The notes under the pieces were generated by a model. The model saw only the letters and a program-made list of their open reading frames with translations. It was not told where the DNA came from and did no database searches. This document shows, one piece after another, positions 51,019 to 59,375 of a stretch of 64,000 nucleotides of DNA (position 1 is its first letter; the number at the start of each line of letters is the position of its first letter). A program made the translations under genes and the position numbers. The DNA comes from 67-14 sp035502775 (GTDB taxonomy: Bacteria > Actinomycetota > Thermoleophilia > Solirubrobacterales > 70-9): contig DATJUB010000078.1 in the NCBI GenBank assembly GCA_035502775.1, positions 62,001 to 126,000 of the forward strand, given 5' to 3'.

Positions 51019-51357
51019 GTGATTCCCAACATCGGCCCTCTGGAAATAGCGATCGTTCTGATCATCGCCCTGATCGTCTTCGGGCCCAAGCGCCTGCCCG
51101 AACTCGGCAAGTCGCTGGGCAAAGGCATCAACGAGTTCCGCGAAGGTGTCAGCAAGATCGGGGACGACGACAAGGACGAAGACGATGACGACGACGAGTT
51201 CGACACCGAGCCCGCCGCCCTCACCCCACCGCCGGGCGACGAGCCCGAGGTCACAGAGATCGTCAACGACGACACCCCCGCGAATGATGTGGAAGCCAAG
51301 CCCGCCGAAGAAGCCGAGCCAGTCGAGTCTGAGGTAGTCCCCGAGCGGCAAGACTGA
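51019..51357 (+). CDS. tatA: Sec-independent translocase protein TatA
   Basis: A 112-residue protein: short membrane helix (about 7-21), FGPKRLPELGKSLGKGINEF hinge and amphipathic helix, then a strongly acidic, Asp/Glu/Pro-rich tail (about 50-112). It forms the Tat pore with TatC encoded 10 nt downstream. Start GTG 51019. The Rieske protein encoded in the same block is a probable substrate. A separate TatB is not seen, so it may serve both roles. Confidence 0.94.
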   Translation: MIPNIGPLEIAIVLIIALIVFGPKRLPELGKSLGKGINEFREGVSKIGDDDKDEDDDDDEFDTEPAALTPPPGDEPEVTEIVNDDTPANDVEAKPAEEAEPVESEVVPERQD

Positions 51358-51367
51358 GGTTCCCGGT

Positions 51368-52135
51368 TTGGCCAAGCTGAAGCCGGTAAAGCATGACGAG
51401 CAACTGAGTCTCGTCGATCATCTGGACGAACTCCGGTCGCGGATCATCTTCACGCTGATCGCGGTCACCCTGATCTTCGCGGTCTGCTTCTGGAAAAGCG
51501 ACCTGATCCTCGACATCGCCTCGGCACCCCTGCCCGAAGCCAACCAGGCGCTGATCGTGCTGGCCCCGACCGAGGCGTTCATGACCTCGGTCACCGTCAG
51601 CGCCTACGCCGCGCTCATCATCTCGGCACCCTTGATCAGCTACCAGCTGTTCGCCTACATCCTCCCCGCCTTCTCACCCCGTGAGCGCCGCGCGATCATG
51701 CCACTGCTGATCGCGATCCCGATGCTGTTCATCCTCGGCGTCGTCTTCGCCTACTTCGTGATCCTGCCGGCCGCGATCAACTTCCTGCTCAGCTTCAACG
51801 GCGACCAATTCAACACCGAGCTGCGGGCCCGCGAGTACTACTCGTTCTTCTCCACCACATGCCTCGCCGGCGGCATCGTGTTTCAGGTTCCGATCGTGAT
51901 CCTGGCGCTCGTGAAACTGCGGATCGTCACGGTCAAACAGCTGCGGACCAACCGCAGATACGCCTACCTGATCATCGCCGTACTGGCCGCCGCACTGCCC
52001 GGAGTCGACCCGCTTTCGATGCTGATCGAGATGGTTCCGCTCCTTCTCCTGTACGAGTTGAGTATCTTCCTCGCTCGGGGCATTGGCGTCAAGAAGGTGC
52101 CGGAAAGCGAAGAGCCCACCATCGAGGAGCTTTAG
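51368..52135 (+). CDS. tatC: Sec-independent translocase protein TatC
   Basis: A 255-residue protein with six membrane helices. The opening LVDHLDELRSRIIF is the signal-binding N-terminal motif, and FSPRERRAI and FFSTTCLAGGIVFQVP are further family blocks. The TTG start at 51368 follows a GAGG 8 nt upstream. Confidence 0.95.
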   Translation: MAKLKPVKHDEQLSLVDHLDELRSRIIFTLIAVTLIFAVCFWKSDLILDIASAPLPEANQALIVLAPTEAFMTSVTVSAYAALIISAPLISYQLFAYILPAFSPRERRAIMPLLIAIPMLFILGVVFAYFVILPAAINFLLSFNGDQFNTELRAREYYSFFSTTCLAGGIVFQVPIVILALVKLRIVTVKQLRTNRRYAYLIIAVLAAALPGVDPLSMLIEMVPLLLLYELSIFLARGIGVKKVPESEEPTIEEL

Positions 52136-52137
52136 AA

Positions 52138-52986
52138 GTGGCTGAAGAACCAGAACAGAGAATGCTGTTTGACCTGCGTGGCCGGCGCAAGCGCGTGATC
52201 CAGGTGATCTACGTGCTGCTCGCCCTGATCATGGTGGCCAGCCTCGTCGTGATCGGACTGCCGGGCGGCATCAGCCCGTTCAACAGCGGCAGCAACATCG
52301 TCGGTGAGGACGCGGCCGAACTGAGCATCAAGCGGGCCGAGAACCTTCAGACCAAGCTCAAGGCCAACCCGAACAACGAGACCCTCCAGACCGAACTCGT
52401 GCGCGCCCGCATCGCGGCCGGAGGAAACCTGTTCGAACAGGATGACGAGACCGGACAGCTTCTGATCACCGACAAGGCGACCGAACAGTACGAACTGGCG
52501 GCGACCGCCTGGGATCAGTACCTCAAGGAACACGGGAAAAACCCCGATCCTCAGCTGGCACAGGTCGTCACCGGTGCCCTCTACCAGCTCGCCAACGGCT
52601 CCAGCGTGGCCCAGTTCGAAAACAACATCGCCGCCGCCGCGGCGGCCCAGGAGATCGTGGTCAAGGCCGCCGAGAAGGAAGCGAAGACAAGCGAAGCGGC
52701 ACCACCCGTCGCCCAGCTCGCCAGTCTCGCCGAACTTCAGTTCCTGGCCCAGAACAACGAAGCCGCCGAAGCCTCGGCCAAAAAAGCCGTGGCGCTCGCC
52801 GACAAGTCAGAACGCAACCAGCTCGAAGCTCAGATCAAATCGTTCAGGCAGAGCGGTGAGCAGGTCGCCAAGCAGCTGAAGGCCGCCAAGAAGCAGGCCA
52901 AGCAGGACGGTGGCAAGTCCCTCCAGGATCCGGCCGGCACGCTCGGAACCCAGGACGCCCTGCCGGCGGGACAGGCCCAGCCGTAA
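52138..52986 (+). CDS. Membrane-anchored TPR-like protein of unknown function
   Basis: A 282-residue protein from GTG 52138, 2 nt after the tatC stop. It has a short basic cytoplasmic N-terminus (GRRKR), one membrane helix (about 20-42) and an Ala-rich alpha-helical ectodomain. Repeats such as KRAENLQTKLKANPNNETLQTELVRAR and EQYELAATAWDQYLKEHG resemble tetratricopeptide repeats. A Lys/Gln-rich tail follows. A helper role for Tat or envelope complexes is only inferred from position. Confidence 0.75.
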   Translation: MAEEPEQRMLFDLRGRRKRVIQVIYVLLALIMVASLVVIGLPGGISPFNSGSNIVGEDAAELSIKRAENLQTKLKANPNNETLQTELVRARIAAGGNLFEQDDETGQLLITDKATEQYELAATAWDQYLKEHGKNPDPQLAQVVTGALYQLANGSSVAQFENNIAAAAAAQEIVVKAAEKEAKTSEAAPPVAQLASLAELQFLAQNNEAAEASAKKAVALADKSERNQLEAQIKSFRQSGEQVAKQLKAAKKQAKQDGGKSLQDPAGTLGTQDALPAGQAQP

Positions 52987-53011
52987 GCAGACGTTTCAAA
53001 GCCGGTCAATC

Positions 53012-53050
53012 TATACTTTCCCGCAAGGCGCCCGAAAGCTTTCGAGCGCC
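53012..53050 (+). promoter_or_regulatory. TATACT box and small inverted repeat before tRNA-Lys
   Basis: TATACT (53012-53017) could be the -10 box for tRNA-Lys. A GGCGC..CGAAAG/CTTTCG..GCGCC inverted repeat (53027-53050) lies between it and the tRNA and could end the upstream operon. The two readings conflict, and neither is certain. Confidence 0.35.
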
Positions 53051-53056
53051 ACTCAC

Positions 53057-53129
53057 GGGCCGTTAGCTCAGTTGGTAGAGCAGGAGACTCTTAATCTCAA
53101 GGTCGAAGGTTCGAATCCTTCACGGCCCA
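53057..53129 (+). tRNA. tRNA-Lys (CTT)
   Basis: The 73-nt cloverleaf has a GGGCCGT/ACGGCCC acceptor, TTAGCTCAGTTGGTAGAGC D-arm, anticodon loop ACTCTTAA with CTT, and GGTTCGAATCC T-loop. Discriminator A, no encoded CCA. Confidence 0.95.
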
Positions 53130-53528
53130 CTTACGTATGTTCCGCCTCATGGCTTCTTTGCCTTTGGGCGGGCAGCCCGCCGGAACCGCCAGCCCGCGCC
53201 TGACTTCGTCGACGGCCGGAATGGCCCACTCAGGTACCGGAGTACGATCGTGGGACATTCCGGCCTTTACTCCTCGTCAGCCACGGGCTGGCGGCCCCGG
53301 CGAACCACCCGCTCGGTTTGTGGAATTGGCTTGACTTGATGCTCGTGGATCCCGTTGATCTCAGCGGTTTGGTGGCTTTGTCCCATAAACCCTATGTTTG
53401 CGGGGTTGGTTCTGTTTCTGTATGCTGCTCGGCAACATGACTTGTGTGATGGCCGTCACCGGCCGTCGCCTCGTTTGCACAGGGAACAAAACTTGGCCGT
53501 AGGGGCCACGACTCTAGGGAGACACAGA
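53130..53528 (+). other. Gene-free stretch before the secreted-protein pair
   Basis: About 400 bp with no supported gene; a 65-codon frame at 53137-53334 has no recognisable features. A 7-bp hairpin GGCGGGC-A-GCCCGCC lies at 53167-53181 just after tRNA-Lys. The latter part is less GC-rich and should hold the promoter of the gene starting at 53529, but no clear -35/-10 pair was found. Confidence 0.5.
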
Positions 53529-54680
53529 ATGAGGGAGACGACCGGCCGTTCGCGCCGTGTTTCAACCAAGCTCAAGGCAGCCTTCGTTGCGCTGCTCGCC
53601 ATCTTCGCGGTGACCGCCGCCGGCGCCACCAGCGCCCAGGCCGCCGACAAGCTGGACATCACCTTCAACGACGGCTGGATCAAGATCCCCGCCCTCGAAG
53701 CCGCGGGACTCGAGCCGATTCACGCTCTCGATCCTGCCGATCCGAACAGCCTCGAAGTCACCATGACCGGCGATCTCGACACCGCCGCCGGCACCTTCAC
53801 CTCGAAGGCCTCCGACTTCAGCTTCCCCTCGCAGTCGTTCGAGGTGACGCCGGGCAACAACATCACCCTGAATATCTCGGCCAACGCCGATTTCACCGGA
53901 AACTACGTCCCGTCCTCGGGAGCGTTCTCGGCCAACCTGCCGCTCAAGCTCGTCGTCGACGGCCCCGGATTCGGAGTCAAGTGCGAACTGAAGCCGCTGA
54001 CCATTCCGCTCAGCTCCTCCGGTGCCGCGATCGACTTCGGCTCGGTCGGCGATCCGCCCAGCCCGTCCAACCCGAAGGCCGGCGCTCCGTTCGCCGCGCC
54101 GAGCAACGCCGGTGCCGTCAACGGATCCTGGACCAACGTCACGGCCGCCAACAACGTGTTCGGAATTCCGGCCTACGACAAGGACGCGGCCGAGATGACC
54201 ACCGACTGCAAGAACCTGATCGGGGCCTTCACCGGCGGTGACCCGAACGCCAGCTTCGACGGCTCGCTCTGGCTCGGTGGCACCTCCAAGGTCACCCACA
54301 TCGACGACCCGGTCTGCACCCCGCCCCAGGTCGGCACACCGCCGAACTGCGAGAACCCGGTCACCCCGTTCGCGGTGAGCAAGGTCGCGGTCACCCCGGG
54401 CAAGGCATCGGTCAAGGCCGGCAAGTCGGTCAAGCTGAAGGTCGCGGTCACCAACTCCGGTGGCACCGCCGGTTCGGCCACCGTCGCCCTGAAGTCGACC
54501 AACAAGAAGGTCACCCTTCCGAAGTCGGTCAAGGTCTCAGTCGCCGCCGGCAAGACCGCGATCAAGACGATCGTCGTCAAGGTGAACAAGAAGGCCAAGG
54601 GCAAGGCGACCATCACCGCCAAGTCCGGGTCGAAGAGCGGCAAGTCCGTCCTGACCATCAAGAAGGCCAAGAAGAAGTAG
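53529..54680 (+). CDS. Secreted protein with CARDB-like domain and lysine-rich tail (paralogue 1)
   Basis: A 383-residue exported protein from ATG 53529 (GGGAGA 8 nt upstream); the longer open frame from 53355 would bury the signal peptide. The signal peptide is residues about 1-39, ending AQAA. A beta-rich domain of about 240 residues (beginning KLDITFNDGWIKIPALEAAG) contains few Cys, then a CTPPQVGTPPNC linker. A CARDB-like domain begins VSKVAVTPGKASVKAGKSVKLKV. The last residues are GKSVLTIKKAKKK. The family was not recognised. The basic tail may hold the protein on anionic wall polymers; there is no sortase signal. It is a tandem paralogue of the next gene. Confidence 0.8.
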   Translation: MRETTGRSRRVSTKLKAAFVALLAIFAVTAAGATSAQAADKLDITFNDGWIKIPALEAAGLEPIHALDPADPNSLEVTMTGDLDTAAGTFTSKASDFSFPSQSFEVTPGNNITLNISANADFTGNYVPSSGAFSANLPLKLVVDGPGFGVKCELKPLTIPLSSSGAAIDFGSVGDPPSPSNPKAGAPFAAPSNAGAVNGSWTNVTAANNVFGIPAYDKDAAEMTTDCKNLIGAFTGGDPNASFDGSLWLGGTSKVTHIDDPVCTPPQVGTPPNCENPVTPFAVSKVAVTPGKASVKAGKSVKLKVAVTNSGGTAGSATVALKSTNKKVTLPKSVKVSVAAGKTAIKTIVVKVNKKAKGKATITAKSGSKSGKSVLTIKKAKKK

Positions 54681-54712
54681 CAGGGACCCGGCAGTACCAG
54701 GGAGACAACGAC

Positions 54713-54738
54713 GGCCGGCCCTCGATCGAGGGCCGGCC
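54713..54738 (+). terminator. 26-bp perfect palindrome upstream of paralogue 2
   Basis: GGCCGGCCCTCGA / TCGAGGGCCGGCC is fully self-complementary. It ends 2 nt before the GGAGG Shine-Dalgarno (54741-54745) of the second secreted-protein gene, 33 nt after the first one's stop. It may attenuate transcription or protect mRNA ends between the two genes. Confidence 0.5.
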
Positions 54739-54750
54739 TTGGAGGAATAA

Positions 54751-56001
54751 ATGAATACCGCAGTCAGTTCTTCAAGTCACAAGGGAGTGACGAGAGGCCG
54801 CGCCGCGATCGCGGCGCTTCTCGCCATCTGTGCGCTCGGCATGGCATGGAGCGTCTCGGGGGCGAAGGCCGCCCAGGGCGATCCGTTTCAGGTCGACTTC
54901 AACTACGTGGGACTCAACGTCGAAGCCGGCCCGGCCGAGCTCAACGAGATGGTGCTCGACCCGACCACCGAAGACTCCGAGGGCAACCTGCTCGGGGCCC
55001 TCGAGATGCGGGGCGTCTACGACGACAATGCAGGCAACTTCACCTTGCCGAAGGCGACCGGACTCGAGTTCCCCGACGCCAAGCTCGAGATCGAGGGTGC
55101 CGAGATCACCGGCAAGCTGGGCCTCGTCGAAGACGCCAAGGGCAACTACAACTCATCCACCGGAGTGATGACGCTCACCCCGAAGATCTCGCTCACGCTC
55201 GGTACGCCGAACGTCAGGGACTTCCCGCCGGATCTGCTCGCGATCGTCGGTGGCATGCTGCCGCCCGGCAGCGCCCCGTATCCGCTGGCCTGCGAGTTCT
55301 CCCCGCTGGCCGTGAGTCTCTCCACCGCCAACAAGTGGCCCTCGCCCGGCACCACCTTCGCCAACCCGGCGGAACCGCTGCCGAGTGAAGGAGCTGTGTC
55401 CGGCGCCTGGACCACCAAGCCGAAGGTCAAGGTGATCGAAGGCGGAACGATGTGCACGCTGATCGGTTCGCTGATCAAGCCCGTCGGAGGACTCTGGATG
55501 GCGAACTCCGCCACCGCGTTCTCGGGCATGCCGCCGGCCACCGGCCCGAAGCCGCCCGCCGATGTTTGCCTGCCGACCGAGACCGGCACTCCGCCCGACT
55601 GCAAGCCCAAGGAGATCAAGTGCGATCCGCCGCAGACCGGCATCAAGCCGAACTGCATCGATCCGCCGGACGAGAAGTCAGCCGAGATCACCAAGGTCGC
55701 GATCACACCCGCCAAGGGCACGATCAAGGCCGGCAAGTCGCTGAAGATCAAGGTCAAGGTCACCAACACCGGTGATCTGAAGTCCGGCCCGATCAAGGTC
55801 GCGCTGAAGTCGACCAACAAGCAGGTCACCCTGCCGAAGACGATCACCGTCGACGTCGCCGCCGGAGCCACCGCCACCAAGACCGTCACGGTCAAGGCGG
55901 GCAAGAAGGCCAAGGGCAAGGCCACCATCTCGGCCAAGTACGGCAGCAAGAGCGGCAAGTCCGTTCTCACCGTCAAGAAAGCCAAGAAGGCCAAGAAGTA
56001 G
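54751..56001 (+). CDS. Secreted protein with CARDB-like domain and lysine-rich tail (paralogue 2)
   Basis: A 416-residue exported protein with ideal GGAGGAATAAATG start. The signal peptide is residues about 1-39 (ending AKAAQ). A beta-rich domain of about 240 residues (beginning PFQVDFNYVGLNVEAGP) is followed by Cys-Pro linkers (CLPTETGTPPDC, CDPPQTGIKPNC). A CARDB-like domain then begins ITKVAITPAKGTIKAGKSLKIKV. The tail is YGSKSGKSVLTVKKAKKAKK. The last 110 residues are close to those of paralogue 1; the N-terminal domains are similar only in plan. Surface adhesion or a structural role is inference. Confidence 0.8.
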   Translation: MNTAVSSSSHKGVTRGRAAIAALLAICALGMAWSVSGAKAAQGDPFQVDFNYVGLNVEAGPAELNEMVLDPTTEDSEGNLLGALEMRGVYDDNAGNFTLPKATGLEFPDAKLEIEGAEITGKLGLVEDAKGNYNSSTGVMTLTPKISLTLGTPNVRDFPPDLLAIVGGMLPPGSAPYPLACEFSPLAVSLSTANKWPSPGTTFANPAEPLPSEGAVSGAWTTKPKVKVIEGGTMCTLIGSLIKPVGGLWMANSATAFSGMPPATGPKPPADVCLPTETGTPPDCKPKEIKCDPPQTGIKPNCIDPPDEKSAEITKVAITPAKGTIKAGKSLKIKVKVTNTGDLKSGPIKVALKSTNKQVTLPKTITVDVAAGATATKTVTVKAGKKAKGKATISAKYGSKSGKSVLTVKKAKKAKK

Positions 56002-56033
56002 GTTCCCGGAACCGGCTTCTTCAGAACCGAAAC

Positions 56034-56065
56034 AAAAAGCCCCGGCAGAGATGCCGGGGCTTTTT
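56034..56065. terminator. Intrinsic bidirectional terminator
   Basis: Perfect 14-base arms AAAAAGCCCCGGCA / TGCCGGGGCTTTTT around GAGA give a GC stem with a T-run on both strands. It separates the secreted-protein gene from the convergent tRNA-Phe. Confidence 0.92.
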
Positions 56066-56077
56066 GTTTGCCTGGAG

Positions 56078-56150
56078 TGGCGAGGGCCGGGATCGAACCG
56101 GCGACACCACGATTTTCAGTCGTGTGCTCTACCAACTGAGCTACCTCGCC
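56078..56150 (-). tRNA. tRNA-Phe (GAA)
   Basis: On the minus strand: GGCGAGG/CCTCGCC acceptor, TAGCTCAGTTGGTAGAGC D-arm, anticodon loop CTGAAAA with GAA, GGTTCGATCC T-loop, discriminator A, no CCA. It lies 17 nt after the MrfA-like gene on the same strand. Confidence 0.95.
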
Positions 56151-56167
56151 AAGCCGGCACAGGCTAT

Positions 56168-58492
56168 CTATTGAGAGCCGGTCGAGGCTTCCCGGCGAAG
56201 GCCGTCACGCATCGCTTCCATCACGCCGATCGCTCCGGCCTTGTAGAGCGGCTCGTTGAGGTTGCCGCACTTCGGGCTCTGGACACAGGAAGGACAGCCG
56301 GCCTCGCAGGGACATTCGGAGACCAGGCCGAGCGCGTCGGTGATCAGCCGCTCGAAAAGCTCGAAGCCCCGCCTGGCGATCCCGACGCCGCCGGGATGTC
56401 CGTCGTAGATGAAGATCGTCGGCTCGCCGGTCTGGGGGTGGATGTTGGTCGAGAGTCCGCCGATGTCCCAGCGGTCGCACATGGCGATCAGGGGCAGCAC
56501 GGCTATCTGGGCGTGCTCGGAGGCGTGAAGAGCCCCCAGAAGCGCGTTCAGGGGCATTTCCGAGGTCATGTGATCCGGCACCGTGTACCAGAGGCCCTGG
56601 GTGCGGAACTCCTGCTCCGGCAGGTCGAGGTCGACCAGATCGATCGCCTCCTGGTCGGCGGTGAGGATCCGCTGGTAGGCGATCACCTGATCGGTCACCG
56701 AGATCTCGCCGAAACTCAGTTCGACACCGGCGACCGTCCTCTTCGAGATCACCCGGTCGATGAAGATGTCGGTCTCCAGGCGGGGACGGGTGTACCACTC
56801 GTCGTCGAAGGAATGGACGATCGCCTGGGCCGCGTCGAGATCGAGCTGTTCGACTTCGTACGAGGAGCCGAAATGCATGTAGATCGCTCCCGGGTGGAGG
56901 GTCGTGAAGGCACGGCCGTACTCGACGGTTCCGATCACCTCACCGGAGCCGCGATCGATCACGGCCAGGTTCTCGGCCGACGACGAACGAAGCGAAACCG
57001 AGGAAGCGACGAATCCCGGCCGTCGCGGGACCAGTCCCTGCCCGGCTCGCCGCAGTTCCCCCTTGGCGACCAGGGCCTCGGTCGCGCTTGCGAGGTCTTC
57101 GCCGAACCACTCCCCGTCCTCGGCGGTGATCGGCATCTCGTACGCGGCCGCGATCAGATGCTGGGCCGCGATCTCCGGTGAACGGTGATCCAGGATCGCC
57201 GCCTCGACGGCCCGCTCGAGGAACTCCTCCGGGTGCCGGCAGAAATACTGGTCGAGCCCGTCCTGGCCGGCGATGTAGACCGCGAGACCCTGGCGCCGGC
57301 GTCCCGCCCGGCCCCACATCTGACGAAGGCCCGCGACCGTTCCGGGAAAGGTCACGCAGATCGCCGCGTCCAGTTCGCCGATGTCGATTCCGAGCTCCAG
57401 CGCGTCGGTCGAGACGACGCCGAGCAGCCTGCCCTCGACCAGATCGCGTTCGATCGCGCGGCGCTGGGCGGGTGTGTAGCCCGCCCGGTAGGGCGCGATC
57501 TTCTCGGCGAGCTCCGGCCTTCCCCTGCGCTGCAGGCTCTCGGCCGCGAACTTCCGGATCAGTTCGATTCCCCTGCGGCTCTTCAGGAAGCAGATCGTCC
57601 GCACGTCCTGGCTGACCAGTTCGGCGAGCAGATCGGCCGCCTCGGCCAGCGAGGATCTGCGGGCACCGATCGCCGGGTTGACCAGGGGCGGATTCCAGAT
57701 GTTTATCTCGCGTCCGGCCTGGGGCGCGTAATCGCGGTCGATCAAGGTGAACTCGTCGCCGACCAGGCGATCGGCCAGCTCGCCCGGATTGGCGATCGTC
57801 GCCGAGGCCAGCACGAACCGGGGTTCGCGACCGTAGGCCCGGGCCAGGCGGCGCAGCCTCCGGATCACGTTGGCGACGTTCGAACCGAAGACCCCGCGGT
57901 ACGTGTGGGCCTCGTCGATCACGACCCAATCGAGATTGGACAGGAAATCACCCCAGCTGCGGTGATGGGGCAGGATTCCGACATGGAGCATGTCGGGGTT
58001 GGTCAGCACCAGATTGCTCTTCCTCCGGACCGCGGGACGCTCATCCTTCGGTGTGTCGCCGTCGTAGATCGCCGGCCGCAGGTTCGGCGCGTTCAGGCGG
58101 GCGAGGGATCTCGCCTGGTCCTGGGCCAGGGCCTTGGTCGGATACAGGTAGAGCGCGCGGACCTTGGGGTCGGCCGCGATCGAATCGAGAACGGGCAGGT
58201 TGAAGGCCAATGACTTGCCCGAGGCCGTGCCCGTGGTGATGATCACGTTGCCGCCGCGGGCCGCCTCGAAGGCTTCGGACTGATGGCGGTACAGCGAGGT
58301 GATCCCCTGAAGAGCCAGCTGATCGGCCAGTGCGGGATCGAGATCCTCGGGCAGGGCGGCTATCTCGGGATTGACCGGCGTCTCGGTACGGGTCTTCAGG
58401 ATGCGTCCGTCGCGCCGGGCCGGATCGATCGCCGCCGCCCACGGCGCGCGAAGCAGGGAGTCAGACAACTTTGCTCTCGGAGGGCGGCTCAC
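56168..58492 (-). CDS. mrfA: DEAD/DEAH-box DNA repair helicase, MrfA (YprA)-like
   Basis: A 774-residue superfamily 2 helicase. Walker A is TGTASGKSLAFNLP, the Walker B box DEAHTYRG, motif III LASATIANP, and the C-terminal helicase lobe has STDALELGIDIG and QMWGRAGRRRQG. The C-terminal MZB domain carries four cysteines in CPCEAGCPSC...CG, as in Bacillus MrfA, which works with MrfB in repair of mitomycin C damage. No mrfB is adjacent. The start (GTG 58492) overlaps folP by 32 nt; TTG 58468 would shorten the overlap. Confidence 0.92.
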   Translation of the reverse strand: MSRPPRAKLSDSLLRAPWAAAIDPARRDGRILKTRTETPVNPEIAALPEDLDPALADQLALQGITSLYRHQSEAFEAARGGNVIITTGTASGKSLAFNLPVLDSIAADPKVRALYLYPTKALAQDQARSLARLNAPNLRPAIYDGDTPKDERPAVRRKSNLVLTNPDMLHVGILPHHRSWGDFLSNLDWVVIDEAHTYRGVFGSNVANVIRRLRRLARAYGREPRFVLASATIANPGELADRLVGDEFTLIDRDYAPQAGREINIWNPPLVNPAIGARRSSLAEAADLLAELVSQDVRTICFLKSRRGIELIRKFAAESLQRRGRPELAEKIAPYRAGYTPAQRRAIERDLVEGRLLGVVSTDALELGIDIGELDAAICVTFPGTVAGLRQMWGRAGRRRQGLAVYIAGQDGLDQYFCRHPEEFLERAVEAAILDHRSPEIAAQHLIAAAYEMPITAEDGEWFGEDLASATEALVAKGELRRAGQGLVPRRPGFVASSVSLRSSSAENLAVIDRGSGEVIGTVEYGRAFTTLHPGAIYMHFGSSYEVEQLDLDAAQAIVHSFDDEWYTRPRLETDIFIDRVISKRTVAGVELSFGEISVTDQVIAYQRILTADQEAIDLVDLDLPEQEFRTQGLWYTVPDHMTSEMPLNALLGALHASEHAQIAVLPLIAMCDRWDIGGLSTNIHPQTGEPTIFIYDGHPGGVGIARRGFELFERLITDALGLVSECPCEAGCPSCVQSPKCGNLNEPLYKAGAIGVMEAMRDGLRREASTGSQ

Positions 58493-59375
58493 GCCGGATC
58501 TCCTCGGCGATCCTCAGATCGGCGGCGACCTCGTCCTCACCGCCCAGGGCCCGTCGGACCTTCAGAAAGTCGACCGTGCCGGCGACGTCGTGGACTCGCA
58601 GGAGTTTCGCGCCATGGTCGAGCCCGAAGGCCAGGGCCGCGAAGGTTCCGCCGGCCCGCTCACCGGGAGCCCGGTGGGTGATCGCCCCGATGAAATCCTT
58701 GCGTGAGATCGCCAGCATGATCGGGCAATCGAGTCCCGCCAGGCGAGGCAGGCCACGCAGTGACTCGACCGTCTGCGCCGGTGTCTTTCCGAAATCCGGA
58801 CCGGGATCGATCACGACCTGGTCCCGGCCGATTCCGGCGGCGGCCAGCGATGCCAGCCGATCTTCGAAGAAGGCGATCTGGCGTTCGATCACACCGTCCG
58901 GGTAGAGATCCTCGTCCCAGCGCTGAGTCTTCGGCGGTACCTCGGTATGCATGACCACCATCGCCGCGCCGTGGCCGGCGCAGACCTGGAGCATCTCCTG
59001 GCTGTCGCTGCCGCTGATGTCGTTGACGATCGCGGCACCGGCGGCCAGTGCCGCGTCGGCGACCTCCGGCTTGTAGGTGTCGACCGACACCACCGCCCCG
59101 GCCCCGACGGCGGCGGTCACCACCGGCAGGATGCGCTCCACCTCGACCTCGGCGCTGACCGCGGGACGGTTGGTCACATTCGATTCGCCGCCGACCTCGA
59201 TGATTCCCGCGCCGTCGCGCAGGTGCCTTTCTACCTGTGCGATCGAGCCCGCGGTCGAGCGGTCGCCGCGATCGGAGAACGAGTCGGGGGTGGCGTTGAC
59301 CACACCGACCACGATCGGTTGGTCTAAGTTAATCTCGCCCGCAGCTACCCGCAGTCGTGAGATGGATCCGGTCAC
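58461..59375 (-). CDS. Dihydropteroate synthase-like protein (FolP2 type)
   Basis: About 304 residues from GTG 59375. The TIM-barrel DHPS motifs VGVVNATPDSFSDRG, VNDISG, VVIDPGPDFGKTP and SRKDFIGAI are present. However, the loop that reads GGESTRPG in classical DHPS is GGESNVTNRPAV here. Its gene lies divergent to gpgS, as folP2 does in mycobacteria, where FolP2 is reported (from memory) to lack DHPS activity. It may therefore act on a related pterin or another substrate. If no other folP exists in the genome it may still supply folate. Confidence 0.82.
   Translation of the reverse strand: MTGSISRLRVAAGEINLDQPIVVGVVNATPDSFSDRGDRSTAGSIAQVERHLRDGAGIIEVGGESNVTNRPAVSAEVEVERILPVVTAAVGAGAVVSVDTYKPEVADAALAAGAAIVNDISGSDSQEMLQVCAGHGAAMVVMHTEVPPKTQRWDEDLYPDGVIERQIAFFEDRLASLAAAGIGRDQVVIDPGPDFGKTPAQTVESLRGLPRLAGLDCPIMLAISRKDFIGAITHRAPGERAGGTFAALAFGLDHGAKLLRVHDVAGTVDFLKVRRALGGEDEVAADLRIAEEIRREPPSESKVV

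Noticed and set aside
51859..52137. Upstream start for the TPR-like protein
   Set aside because: It lies within tatC in another frame; GTG 52138 directly follows the tatC stop and precedes a sensible membrane-anchored protein.
53137..53334. 65-codon frame after tRNA-Lys
   Set aside because: No family, no ribosome site and includes a GC hairpin; treated as intergenic.
53355..53528. 58-codon extension of the first secreted protein
   Set aside because: It would bury a good signal peptide that starts at ATG 53529 after GGGAGA.
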